From positions 434,001 through 498,000 of the forward strand of contig MZZL01000117.1 in the NCBI GenBank assembly GCA_002749535.1: 64,000 nt of DNA, in the 5' to 3' direction. The notes beneath the pieces are model-generated. The model searched no databases. It saw nothing but the letters and a program-made list of their open reading frames with translations, and had not been told where the DNA came from. A program made the translations under genes and the position numbers. The DNA is from Apophysomyces variabilis (lineage: Eukaryota > Mucoromycota > Mucoromycetes > Mucorales > Mucoraceae). Below, piece by piece: positions 1 through 13,156 of the stretch (position 1 is the stretch's first letter; every line of letters starts with the position of its first letter).

Positions 1-144
1 ACGTCTCAAGATTGTCTATCTAGCTAGGTGCAGATGCTCCGAAGATCTTTTTCAAGCAAAAGAGATAGCTCTTCGTTCCAGTAAATGCATATTGCGCGCT
101 TCCAAAAGCCCAAAATCACTAATAGGGAAATTTTTGTCCGTATA

Positions 145-244
145 CTTTTTTTGTAGCAGAAGTACTTTATTTCCAAAAATTAATTGTACTGACTGCGACT
201 TCGATTTTCGTAGTTTGCGAAATTGTTTTTGGGAGATACTGTAC
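145..244. repeat. Dispersed repeat, copy 1 (short form)
   Basis: Two blocks here recur near 48.35-48.62 kb. Block B is AGTACTTTATTTCCAAAA. Block A (about 195-244) runs from TGCGACTTCGATTTTCG to TTTTTGGGAGATACTGTA. Here the blocks are about 20 bp apart; in the other copy about 190 bp separates them. The end of block A, read inward as TACAGTATCTCCCAAAAA, resembles a Tc1/mariner-type terminal inverted repeat next to a TA target. The repeat relation is seen directly; the transposon assignment is inference. Confidence 0.55.
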
Positions 245-657
245 ATGCTTTTCCTGTTAACGCATTTAACAAATGACGTGTATCTATTTTATTTTTAGCC
301 CAAGCTTGGTCCTTTTGCGGACGCAAAAGTTCGGTCAGCGTAGCGCAAAGGAGTATTCCATAGACAGAATTTTGGGGTTTTTTTTTGACATACTTAGTCT
401 GATCCCGCATTGTTATATTGCCTGATATGAAAGAAAAGACAGAAGGGTGTTTGTTTGAGCAGGGTAAACAGGATCCACATGACCAAGATACATAAAAAGA
501 TGCACATACCAGCTCGGTCAAACCAAAGGATGTATTCGTAGTGAGCCGTAGGCTGAATTAAAACCAAACATCCAGGAGTTTACCCTTTTCCTCGCCGTAA
601 TATAAGCCAAGACCCGTCTTTCATTCACAAACACAACCCTTTCGTTTTTGTTTAACA

Positions 658-972
658 ATGTATCGTCATAACCTAAAAGCCTTAATACATCGTCATTCCT
701 CTTGCGTATCCCGTTGTCGAACTCTGCTTCGTCGTCTGTCTTCTGGAAATAGATCAGATATTTCATCTAGCCCAACATTAAGCAGCGGCTCGGACAATGA
801 TGGTGACGACTCAACTGTTATGAACGATGAAGCATCTGCCCGCGCAACGGCCGTTCCTCTTTCATATTCTAATTTCTATCTGAAGCTGCCCAACGGCAAG
901 TGGATGGTACGCTACCGGACTGGCGATCGCACAATTATCGGGACTCAGGAAGTCGAAGGCTACATGATATAA
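658..972 (+). CDS. Small hypothetical protein, 104 aa
   Basis: This is a single-exon ORF. The N-terminal 35 residues are Arg/Ser-rich. Residues 40-60 form a Ser/Asp-rich acidic linker. The last 32 residues look folded and start FYLKLPNGKWMVRYRTGDR. That tail gives the impression of a small conserved domain, but I do not recognise the family. An antisense ORF over 518-766 exists; the + reading is preferred because it has a coherent low-complexity linker followed by a compact tail and ends in a clean stop. There is no visible signal peptide or membrane segment. The start is the first ATG of the ORF. Function unknown. Confidence 0.4.
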   Translation: MYRHNLKALIHRHSSCVSRCRTLLRRLSSGNRSDISSSPTLSSGSDNDGDDSTVMNDEASARATAVPLSYSNFYLKLPNGKWMVRYRTGDRTIIGTQEVEGYMI

Positions 973-2341
973 CCGTAGTAAAATCCGCTATCACTTACAA
1001 ACTGTCCTATGTTGTACTAAAAGGGAAGGACGAGCAAAAAAAAAAGGACTGTTCTCAGCTTTGACACAAGTATAATAATGCAAGAAAAATGGTTTGTGAG
1101 CTCCATCATCTTTACAATGTGTCCCGCCTTAATGTTAATATGTCAGCTATTGACAAAAAAAGAACTACCGACAAATTTAACCGGAACTAAACTGATTTTG
1201 TTTGACGCAATGTTTATCAGAGACCATGATTCTAACTTATCGAGGAAAAGGTGGTCTATCAGTAGATAAGAGACGCGTTCATAAGCTTTTCGGAAAAACA
1301 AAAATATCACTATTTGATGGCTCGAGCGCCAACATCACGAGGCAAAATATTTTGGCAAGCTAGTATTCTATGGAACGGTGAATACTCATTATTTATGATT
1401 ATTTGTATTTGTTATTGGGGCAACTGTATGGAAGCACTATATTTCAGGGCAAAAAGCGAAAGGGACAATACAAACAGACTTTTTTACATAATCAAATTCC
1501 TTTTAAAAAAAGGTTGGCTCAATACAACAACTGGTATTGCACCTGATGCTAGAATACGGAATCAGTTTGCTGATATTTGATTATATCGAACGTTCGAGAC
1601 AAAGTTGGTCATCTTTTCCAAAAAAAAAAAACATTCAACTTCTAGCGTAGCGGCTGAAAAATGGGACTGCACAAGCTATAGAAGATGTGAACAAACAGAG
1701 GAACAAAGCCTGATCATTAATATACCGTCAATTTTAACCGCATAATGCTTCGGATCCATTTATTTTTGGTAAAGCGAGTTCTATATGCTTATTAAGCGCT
1801 GCGCGTTCTTTTTACGCGCATTATCGTCGAATGCAACGCTAGATCTTCTTATGGGACATAGTAGACCCTAGAAAGTTTCAGCACACAATTTACCATCGGT
1901 ATACGGGTGAAGCGCAGCTTAATTAAGGAGTTATTTACCATCCGGCGTTTACATAACGAACCGGTAGAATCTCGGTGCCGTCCGGAAGACAGATATTGTT
2001 TACTAAAAGCAACGCCAGTTTCTTATAATGACGGAAAGCTATGTTCTAGTCCTTCTAGTTAAATAGGTATTTTATTTTGGCTATGCTGTTTAATTGTAGG
2101 TTAGGATTTATTTGTCGCCCGATCTGGTTGCGTCTCTCCTTTCTCTCTGTGGGGGAGCCGAGACGGATATGATTGGCTTTTGGGCTCCAACGAGAGATTA
2201 CGGCGCAACGGGAACAACAAGCAGTCCCACGCTAATGAGCGCCCGGTCCCGCTTGAGTGGGGAAACATAACGGCAAAAAACATATTACTGTTTCTTTTTT
2301 ATTTCACTGGCCAACACAAGCAAAGCAGAAAGCGATCAGGC
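973..2341. other. Gene-poor stretch
   Basis: About 1.4 kb with only short, poorly composed ORFs, for example 1078-1269 and 1314-1580 on +, and a poly-A run near 1620. I see no domain, RNA gene or clear repeat. It presumably contains the promoter of the PPR gene. Confidence 0.5.
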
Positions 2342-3466
2342 ATGCGGCACATTACTGGTCGTGCACTTAGCCTCTTTATCTCTCTATTTTCCCAGGACGC
2401 CAGGCCACCTATTAGACGTCGCTTTTTCTCTTCAGCTACTTACTCAGTGTCAGATCTATGCACAGGTTGTAGCCGGCGCCTATTTCCTGTATGGCAGACA
2501 GCGAGAACAACTGCACCATGTCAACAATCGCGTTGGTCCTCCTCCAGCTTAACGACGGCAATGCAAAAAGAATCGACAGAACAGACGATCCCGATTCATG
2601 TGAGACGACTTGCTCAGTCGCGAGCTATCATTGCTTTGGCATCCCGAGGCCGCGTCGATGAAGCATTGGACAGTTATCTCGAACTTTTTCAAGGCGGCAA
2701 TTTCCCGACAAAAGAAGCCTTATATCAGCTAACCTTTAGCCTTTACAGATCCTCGCATCTCAAAGGTCTCTATGCCGTTCATCATACCCTTCTTGCCTAT
2801 TACCGATTGCACCCACCCTCAGGACGACGATTACGTGCCATGATTTACATGTATACCATGATGATTGACTTGTTGTCACGGCAACAACGCAATTCAACAG
2901 AGGCTATCCAAAAACTGTGCAAGGAAATGGCCAGTTTCGGGTTACGCGGGAACGTTGTATTCTATAACGTCTTGATCAAATCTTTTATCGCGCAGAACGA
3001 TAAGGAAGGCGTTCAAGCCATGTTTGATGAGTTATGCAAGCATACAGAGCCAACCCTGCACACATACAGCATGCTGATGCGGGCATCGGCACAGCGTCAA
3101 GATCTAGACCATGTATTGAAGTTAGTGGACGACATGGACAAACGACAACGTGTACCCGACCGAGTGATGGTCAGCGTTTTGGTACAAACTCTGTGCATCC
3201 TGAACCAGTTTGACGCAGCGATCAGATTTGTGAAAGGGATAGATGATATCAATAGCGAATTGTTAGGACCGAAATATCGGAAAGACTTATTAGAATCCAT
3301 TGAATGGAAAAAAGAGCAACGAAGGCAGCGAAAAATCCATTGGAAAAAGAAGAAGTCGACCAAGAAAAGAGAGAAATCACTAGCATCAAGTACAGCAAGA
3401 TTTGAGGACCAGCAGGAGGAGGGAATTGAAAAAGCAAGCAGAAGACAACTTTATGCCATGAAATAA
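2342..3466 (+). CDS. Pentatricopeptide-repeat-like protein, probably mitochondrial
   Basis: A single exon of 374 codons from the ATG at 2342. An in-frame ATG at 2180 would add 54 unstructured residues; the start at 2342 is preferred because it opens with a mitochondrial-type presequence (MRHITGRALSLFISLF, then basic and Ser-rich). The middle shows helical-pair repeats of PPR type, such as VVFYNVLIKSFIAQNDKEG and LHTYSMLMRASAQRQDLDHV with a following VPDRVMVSVLVQTLC unit. The C-terminus is a strongly basic Lys/Arg-rich tail. PPR proteins usually bind organellar RNA for processing, stability or translation; that role is inferred from the family. The exact orthologue is not identifiable by eye. 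It ends about 170 bp before the convergent MFS gene. Confidence 0.7.
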   Translation: MRHITGRALSLFISLFSQDARPPIRRRFFSSATYSVSDLCTGCSRRLFPVWQTARTTAPCQQSRWSSSSLTTAMQKESTEQTIPIHVRRLAQSRAIIALASRGRVDEALDSYLELFQGGNFPTKEALYQLTFSLYRSSHLKGLYAVHHTLLAYYRLHPPSGRRLRAMIYMYTMMIDLLSRQQRNSTEAIQKLCKEMASFGLRGNVVFYNVLIKSFIAQNDKEGVQAMFDELCKHTEPTLHTYSMLMRASAQRQDLDHVLKLVDDMDKRQRVPDRVMVSVLVQTLCILNQFDAAIRFVKGIDDINSELLGPKYRKDLLESIEWKKEQRRQRKIHWKKKKSTKKREKSLASSTARFEDQQEEGIEKASRRQLYAMK

Positions 3467-3638
3467 AATTACATAGAAAGTGTTTCTAATGGATTAAGAT
3501 ACTATACAGTGTAAAGAACTAGTAAATATTATAGAACGTCGGATTTTGTGACAACTTGATTAAGAGATATATCGGAAGCCGGGATGCTAAAGAAGAAAAA
3601 AATCGGTTAGATTTCTCCCAAATCATGAATGACTCCCA

Positions 3639-5516
3639 TCAACTTACTAAATCGCAAAGATCTTCTCCTTGACTTTCTCTTTTGAACTCTTCTTCGGTAA
3701 GGTTCGCTCTTCTTCTATTTTCCCTTTCCAGCAGGAACTTGAAGGTCAGGGAGACGACAACAACGCCTGCCATCAAACCCACACAGATTTCATGCCCTCG
3801 TGTGTAATACGGTGCATCATCCGCTCGATAGATCTGGCCGCCGAGCACTCCGCCGACGTTACCAATTGAGATAATAAACGCGGTGGCTACACCACGCTTG
3901 GTATGCCCACCAATATTGTTTGTGAACCAAGAAAGCATGGCTGGGATATGGGCAAACACACCGGTGGTCGTGATAATGGCAGCGATATACATGGCCACAG
4001 GCCCACGGTCTTTAAGAAGGACCAGCAGCATGTAGCCGATCATACCGACAAAGCCTGGAATGGCAATATGAAGGCCTCTTTCGCAATGCTTATCGGCATG
4101 CATAGCAACTAAAACGGTGAAAATACAGGCTAAAGAGCGAAAAGAACAGCGAGTTTAGCTTTCCAATCTAGCCACCTTGACTCGCGCGTAGGATTTTTTT
4201 TTTCCATGCGACAACCTACCAACAGCATAAGGTGGGGCTGACATGGCCTGAGCCGAAAGATCAGTGTAACCCATACCACTGATAATACTTGGCAAGAATA
4301 AGCTTAGGCTGTACAAGGGAGTGGATCCACAAATATAAACCAAGGCGTGCATATACACTTTCCAGTCCAGAAAAGCTGATCGGAATTGTTTCCATGAGAA
4401 ATGGGTTTCCGTGGATGGACCAGCATCCTTCTTGAGACGTTGTACGACAATGGCCCGTTCGCGTTCGTTAAGGACTAAGCAAAAAAAAAAAAAAGGAGGA
4501 AAGGAAAGAGTTCCCACCTTTTCGTTTTAGAAGACTGTACCATGCGCGCACGCAAACAGGTTTCTCATTATTCTTTTTTTCTTCTTGCCCTTACATGATG
4601 AGTTTTCTGGGAAATCAGGCAAGGCGAAATAAGAAATAAAGGCTAATAGCAAGGTAGGAATGGCTTCGATGATAAAAATCCATTGCCATCCGCGTAATCC
4701 TTGAAGTCCATTCATTTGCATGATCCCATAAGCCTAATAGGTAAAGCAAGAAATGGTTATATTTTTCTGGGATAATTTTCGTTTTAGCCTGCGTGAGAAC
4801 TTTACCAATACACCTCCAAAAGCCTACCGTTTTGCAAAATAGCAATTCGTATTAGTTTTCCCGAATTTGCAGTTTTAACTTCGCCAACTTACACCAGCCA
4901 AAGTGGAACATGAAAAGAAGATAGCTACGCGAGTAGCCTGTTCTTTGCGGGTATACCATAGTGAGAGATAAAAGATGACACCTGGGAACAAGCCAGCTTC
5001 CGTGATACCAAGGAAAAATCGACTGGCGAGTAAACCAGCGGTATTATGGATGGCGGCCATACAAGCCATGACAGTTCCCCACGCAATCATCACCAACGGA
5101 ATCCATTTACTAGGTCCAATCTTCTTTAGCATCAGATTACTTGGTACTTCAAACAGAATCTACAATAAGATAGAGAACAGAACGGTTAATATTCTTAATT
5201 TTTTTTTGCATAATGGTCTATTGATACAATAAGGCTAAAGACTTACATAGCCGATAAAGAAGATAGAGAGAGCCCAATTATAATCGGATGCACTAATGCC
5301 AATGTCAACTGCCAAACCAGCCAATTTGGCGTTGCCAATGTTGACTCTGTCGAGAAAAGAGCAAAGGTAAAGAATACCGAGAAAAGGCACGATCCGTAAG
5401 TCGAGTTTCCATAACAGACGTCTGAATTCTTTAGGGTCTGGCTCCATGCCATCGCTGACACTGGAAGCCGTCTCTATGTCATTCGGCGTCTTTGTTATTG
5501 TATCTGACTCTGTCAT
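3639..5516 (-). CDS. MFS transporter, anion:cation symporter (Dal5/Tna1-like) family
   Basis: Five exons (5247-5516, 4893-5159, 4595-4733, 4220-4474, 3639-4129) total 1422 nt, giving 473 aa in an unbroken frame. A hydrophilic N-terminus of about 40 residues precedes TM1. The ACS hallmark FLDRVNIGNAKLAGL lies in the TM1 region, and EAGLFPGVIFYLSLWY marks the TM4 region. The central loop carries PDFPENSSF-LNERERA. A second membrane half follows, and the tail is charged and cytosolic. This family carries allantoate, nicotinate, pantothenate, biotin or related organic anions with protons across the plasma membrane; the substrate cannot be read from sequence. All four introns are 57-120 nt with GTAAG or GTAGG donors. 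Length is normal for the family. Confidence 0.85.
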
Positions 5517-6300
5517 TTAAAAAAGTTTTAAGTGGTAAAAAGGATGGAGATCCATGCGCAGTGAGAAAAAGCGGCTTTCTTTAAAAGGGAGGGGAAGGAG
5601 GAGTTCTTTTTTTTTTCGGGGTAAGTCATATGGTATGCAATCTAAACCAACATTTTCATTTGAGCGGGATGGTGGGAAAACCTTTTTTTGTGTTATAAGA
5701 AAGAATTGGTGCCGAGCCACTCGCGGAGCGCTTCATCCTTTTTTTTTTTCTCACACGCACACATACACACACACACACACACACGTAGACACATGTAAAC
5801 CTCTTACAAAGCAAATCCAAACCCTGGGTTTTACATAGCCAGGCTTCTTTTTGATTCGGTCGATCCCATGGTAACCCGACAGCGGAGATCAACCCATTGG
5901 TTGCACAGCTTGTATTGATAAGATGGGATTTTCCCCAGACGTGCAACATAAGATGAACCAGTCAAATCAACCAGTTCATGATGCATCAACCATCTGTCAC
6001 AGATCGTAAACCCTAACGTATTGGCCAGAACGGGGAAAATAATAAGTTTAATGCCCACGCCCATACCATTTAACCGATTCCCTAAGCCAAAAAAAAAAGT
6101 TGTTTGCTCAGTCCCCTCGCTTTTATCAGTAGCTAAGCCAAGACAGCATAAAAGATATTACACGGTTCAAGTCTCGCTTTTTTCCTTTTTTAATAATAAT
6201 AGGTGCTTTTATCTACATTTGTTCTTCCTTATTCTTTTTTGGGTGTAATAAAGAAATGTCTTTTTATCCTTTTGTTTTTGTTGCGTTCTACGTGTTGCTT
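5517..6300. other. Intergenic region between MFS promoter and HSP60 3' end
   Basis: It holds the MFS promoter (CT/poly-T rich, 5590-5760), a CA microsatellite and the HSP60 3' flank. No further gene is supported. Confidence 0.5.
5751..5784. repeat. (CA)n microsatellite
   Basis: An almost pure CA dinucleotide tract with two interruptions, preceded by a poly-T run. It is a simple sequence repeat upstream of the MFS gene. Confidence 0.9.
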
Positions 6301-8309
<2,009 letters not shown>

Positions 8310-8348
8310 TCACCGCCAGCGCTGAAAATTTATGGAAACCCGCCCGTG

Positions 8349-8361
8349 GAAACTCGTAGAA
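8349..8361. promoter_or_regulatory. Candidate heat-shock element of HSP60
   Basis: The sequence GAAACTCGTAGAA matches the GAAnnTTCnnGAA heat-shock element with one mismatch (TCG for TTC). It sits about 90 bp upstream of the HSP60 start codon, where Hsf1 sites are expected. Site identity is inference from consensus. Confidence 0.4.
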
Positions 8362-8741
8362 TGTGGCTTATTGTCCGTTTTCTTCCCACGATTGAACTTC
8401 CTCCATGCGGCCTTTCTCACTTTATCATTGGTCAGGTTAAACGAACAAGCAATCCGGTCACTAAAAAGCAAAGGAAACAATGCAAATCCCACTTCATGTT
8501 ACTTATAATCCAAAATATCCTTTATTGCCTTATGGATATTGAACAAGGGCGATAGGTCATGAATTGATATTAAATCGGCGTTGGAAACCAACGCAAGGTA
8601 TAGATCAAATTACATCCACGATTCGCTGTGAACCTTTCTTTGTCTAAATAAAAAAAAAAAGGACATCAGTATTAGACCAAAGAAATAGTTTTGGTATTAA
8701 TAGTTTATCTAAGTGTTTTTATTTTTATTCTTTTGTTTTTT
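8362..8741. other. Intergenic region
   Basis: HSP60 upstream sequence and the 3' flank of the secreted-protein gene, with A/T-rich runs near 8648 and 8715-8745. No gene seen. Confidence 0.5.
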
Positions 8742-10029
8742 TTACAGCCAATAGAACCTCCGTGGCCCGCATTGGCATTGACATCGGCGAATAGTTAATT
8801 TTGAGCTAATGTCTGGTACATAATTTAACGTCGTATGCATCAGTTGTACCGCTGTTTCCCTAATATCATGCAAGAGATCCCCTAGCACAATTTTGTCAAA
8901 GAATGACTGATAAAGTTCTTTGGCTGCAAGTGTCCATGTGAGATCCACATCAATAATGTCAAACGCGTCTGAATATAGAAGATTTGGAAATTCTTGCAAC
9001 AGAAGATAAGATTCCTCTTCAGCCTTCTTGATAGATTCACGGAACTTCTTCGCCATTCCGAAAAAAGTGTCATGCATCTGTTTTCTCGTGCTAACAATGG
9101 CGGCCTGGTATAACTCTTCGAAAGGTCGACGAAATGGCCCTGTCCCGGATACTTTATTGGCAAAATCGGAAGTGATCTCCTCGGTGGCGGCTTTGATTTT
9201 CTGTGTCGTATCCATTTCGAAGGCTGCAATTAAATGCCTCAACGTGTCTAGGTCTTCGGGCGTTAATTCTTGATGTGCGATAATGCTTTCTGTAGTCATC
9301 ACGACGGTCTCCCAATGCGCTTTGACGTGCTCCACTACATTAGTGGCACTAAGTTTGGCGTGTGCCACCCAGTCTAACATCCTGTCACGAGCTTGGAATG
9401 CCAGCGATATCTGTGGCTCGTTGAGTAATCGCATCGTTCGAGCAATAAGACGTCTACGTTCGGTATGAGTAGATTTCGGCATACGGTTAGGGATTCCATT
9501 TAGAAATCGTCGTAGCCAATAAATAAGATCATCCATATTGGTCAATGATTTCTTAGGTCGCCGTCCTCCATTTGCATTCAAGTCTAGCAGTGCTTCGTCC
9601 ACAAGCGAGTCAATGTGCTGTTTCCACTCCATCACGCTATTGTACCAAGTAGATACTTTGTCCCCAATAACTGTTAAAGCGTGTCGTCGGCAATAATTCA
9701 GCTCAGTGTGTGCCCTGGTAAACACCACGTTGAAATGCAGTTTTAAGTCTTTTACGTGCCTTGCCCAGCAGGACAAGTCGGTAATAGCATGGGTATATTT
9801 TGACCAAACGTAACAGTAATCGTCATGTTGGGGTAAATGGACATTTACACCTGTGATGTCAAGATGTGATGCGGATTTTATTCCAGCATCTGCCTATGAT
9901 GAGCACAGTCAATACTGTTGTGCCTTTTGATTTCTCATGATTTCGAGTTGATTTTACCGTAACCAGAAGATGACTAGAGAGTAAAAGCAGGAATAATAAC
10001 GGTATATAAGACTTGATGTGTGAAAGCAT
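8742..10029 (-). CDS. Unknown secreted helical protein
   Basis: Two exons (9958-10029, 8742-9893) total 1224 nt, 407 aa. Exon 1 (24 codons) encodes a signal peptide: MLSHIKSY, then a core of leucines, ending SSHLLVT. Exon 2 opens ADAGIKSASH in phase 0. The mature protein is rich in predicted long amphipathic helices and in Trp, Glu, Lys and Arg. It has Cys pairs near the N-terminus (DDYCYVWSKY, DLSCWARH) and a C-terminal RRCQCQCGPRRF cluster. No transmembrane segment follows the signal. I recognise no family. Its size, secretion signal and Cys clusters suggest an extracellular or cell-wall-associated structural protein, but that is speculation. The intron is 64 nt (GTAAAA...TAG). Confidence 0.7.
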
Positions 10030-10736
10030 GATGTTTGAATGAGGGGAAGTAGTATTCAGAACAACGCGTGCTGAAATACGTTAGCTTGTTATTTTATTTC
10101 GTGACAAATTATTTCGCGCTGATGCAGACGATAAATTTATAGGTACTCAGTTAGGAATGATATATGCGCTGGTGGAAAATGGGCAATATTATAGCATGGA
10201 CAAATACCAAGCAAAGGACACTTGCCTTCGAACATTGGGTGGTTTGCTCAAAAGGTTGGATAATAAAAGTTTTCATTGTCATTGTATGTTGCATAGTAAA
10301 AGTTAACATTTCATTAAATAGGTGAGCTTTACATGGCTGACAGATCGTTATACTGACTGTACGAAGGGCGAACGTCATGTACTGCCTGTTGTCGATCATC
10401 ATTAAAGAATCACGGGTTTCTAGTGGTCGTGCTTCTGCAGTTCATATTATATTAATGATAAAATGTCAAGTGACAAAAACAGCAAGATTGAAAAGGTGCA
10501 CACGGTATTATGTAAATTTGTTTTAAGTGGTGACCCATGACCTTTTGTTGTTTATCAGCTGATTAAACAGATCAATCAAACATTTACACTTGTATCACTT
10601 CTTGTCTCATTGAAGTCATGTTTCGTCTAAGTGCTTATATTTGGACATAGAAATACCTACAGGTTGTGATAAAGAGTAAACGTCGCGATGGTAAATTAAA
10701 TGGGGGATCTGAATATTCTCTTTCCTAATGGGGTAA
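10030..10736. other. Intergenic region
   Basis: Promoter of the secreted-protein gene and 3' flank of P450 copy 1. The only ORF (10151-10402, -) has no recognisable features and is likely spurious. Confidence 0.5.
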
Positions 10737-12610
10737 TTAACGCTTCTGCACATATACTTGCATGCCGTTTTGCATAGGCAATGTCAAAGTGAGATGATAT
10801 GTGATTTTTTGATCAGGAACCAAAGAAAACTTGTAACGTTTCACCAGAGACGTAATAGTAACCAATGCCTCGAGCGTCGCTAGTTGTTGCCCTTTTCAAT
10901 TGTATATGATTGCTTAGATTATCAATAAATAGTGGTTCAACTCTTACCTAGGCAGGCCCGTGGACCACCATGGAAAACTGACCACTGCCATGGTGGAACT
11001 CTTTGCAGGTCACCTTCTGGCGTAATCCATCTTTCCGGACGGAATACACTTGCGTCTGGGCCCCATAACTTCCTGGACCGGCCTTGGACGTAAGGAAACC
11101 AGAGGATGAAGTCGCCCGACTTTACGTGCGTGCCATCCGGCCAGATATCATCTTTCGCAGCGTACCTTGAGTTTGTGTGTACTGACGGATACAGTCGTAG
11201 TGTTTCATAGAAACTATAGTGATACACTCTTAGACAACTAGTTGCCAAGGAAAAAACTTTGACAGCAAACCGTACACTGCATGGGCATAATTCATCTTTT
11301 TGATTTTCTCATAAAGAGTTGGAGCATCGTCATCGGCATTGCCCATGTCATATTTCTCTATTTCTTCCAATAAAGTTTCTTCAACCTGGGGGTGCATAAG
11401 CAAGCTGTATAGTGTCCATGACAATGCTACGGCAGTCGTGTCCCGCCCAGCAATGGTAAAATTCAATATAGTATCTCGCAGTTCTTTGTCAGAAAGGGGC
11501 TCATTCTTTGCATTATTGGCTTTCATAAAATGAGACAACAGGTCCTGATATGTCTTGCCACTTGCTAGTCCTTCCCGACGCTGTTCGATGACAGAGTAGG
11601 CAAAATCATTGACCGCTTTCAAATGGTCCTTGTAAGTCATTTCACGTGGTCGCAAGATCCTTTTCGCGACGTCTCCTATAGGCTTGAAGGGATTGAGTAG
11701 CAAATCTAGCGCATGCTGCTGCAAATTGTCAAAAGAAATAGCGAACGGAACATCTTTCTTGGTAATTGTGTCCAGCGAGACACCAAACCCAAGTCTAGAA
11801 GAATAGAAATAAGCAAACTTGTAGGATGGGTTATTTAGGTGTTTCGGTGACTTACAAGACAAAGGAGTCAAGTGTGAGCTTATACATGAGATTGTGAAAA
11901 TCAATCGATGTGCCATCCGCGGCAGCCTTGTCCAATATCTGCGTTGACAATACATCGATTTCTTTCAGAAAAACACTATTATTTAATTAGTCTACAGTGG
12001 GAGCAGGATGCATAAACTACAGTTACTCTGTGAAATGGTCGCGAAAGTTCCTGACGCTAAAAAGATGACTCGCGGTTTTACGTTGCCATCGCCACTGTTC
12101 TCCATCTGAATTAAAGATACCATGCCCGAGCAGATCTATAGTGCCGTCTCGAACACGAGGGTCTTTAACGTAACCTTCAAAATTGGCTTCAAGAGACGTT
12201 TAAGCATTATGTTCCTTAGAGATCAAGCAAAATTTTAAGCATCTTACTTTTTAGCATATGCTCAATGTTGCGAGGATCAATGGTAGTGATAGTAAATGGG
12301 ATGCCTGAAGCGGAGAAAGTCCTGTCGCACATGGGCCGAGGTTTAGCCGAATGTTACATTTTACGAACAGGATCCCTTACATGCTCATGGTATCCATGCT
12401 TTCAAACGCTTCAAGATGCCAATCGAGGATAGTTTCCTTGTTATCCAGAATCTCTTTTATTGAACCCACAAGTGGAGAACCGCGACGGTGAACGCATCCT
12501 TCACGATGCTCGTGGAAGATTCGGCGATCGTTATATTTAAAGGCAAGCAAAGCAATCCCAGAAATTGCTGATAATAAACCGATGCAAGTTGTTCGAGAGA
12601 GGGAGTCCAT
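10737..12610 (-). CDS. Cytochrome P450, CYP509-like, copy 1
   Basis: Seven exons (12381-12610, 12248-12321, 12027-12186, 11856-11975, 11276-11794, 10948-11213, 10737-10891) total 1524 nt, 507 aa in frame. An N-terminal membrane anchor (about residues 5-25, ending LLAFKYNDRRIFHEH) precedes the cytosolic domain. P450 motifs are complete: helix C GEQWRWQRKTASHLF, helix I IAGRDTTAVALSW, ExxR as YETLRLYP, the FRPERW region, and heme loop FHGGPRACLG with the Cys ligand. It would oxidise a small hydrophobic substrate at the ER using a reductase. Assignment to the zygomycete CYP509 family is from overall resemblance, not a search. It is a paralogue of the copy at 20.1-21.9 kb. Introns 1-5 sit at identical positions in both; only this copy has an intron inside the heme loop, after ACLG. 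Confidence 0.9.
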
Positions 12611-13156
12611 TATGAGACAAGGATGAACATCGTGCCGCGGTTGTTATTTTTTTATATGTTTTTTTAATTTCCCGTTCCGATTTGGTTACCCGGCAAGAAG
12701 GAAATCCCGGACGCAAGGACCCCTTATTTCGTAAATGTTTGCAAAAGTAAAGCATTATCCTCGTCTCCGCTTACAGAAAGTTAAGGTTTTAACCATATTT
12801 AACAAAAGATATGTACGATATGCTAGCTTGCCCACCCGTGTCCTACGGGTTCTTAGGCAATCACGAAACAATCGAGAAATCCATTGATTGAGCTATGTGT
12901 AACATCAGGAGCTGAGCATTCCTCCCATGCTGATGTGAACATGCGGACAGAAAACTGGATCAAATTTATGAGTCAAAAATTCGGAAAGATCGGCGCCTGT
13001 AATACATTATTATTATAACATTAACCATAACAGAAGTAAGAATAGTCGTTTTCCATTTCCATGAATCGATGAAGCAATGCGAACCTGTTACAGGTCAAAT
13101 GCGTTCTTTGCAAACCCCAACGAGGCATAGGTAACTTGGTTTATTTTTGAACAGTA
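12611..13156. other. Intergenic region
   Basis: Upstream sequence of P450 copy 1 and 3' flank of TAF3. I see no gene, RNA or repeat in it. Confidence 0.5.
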
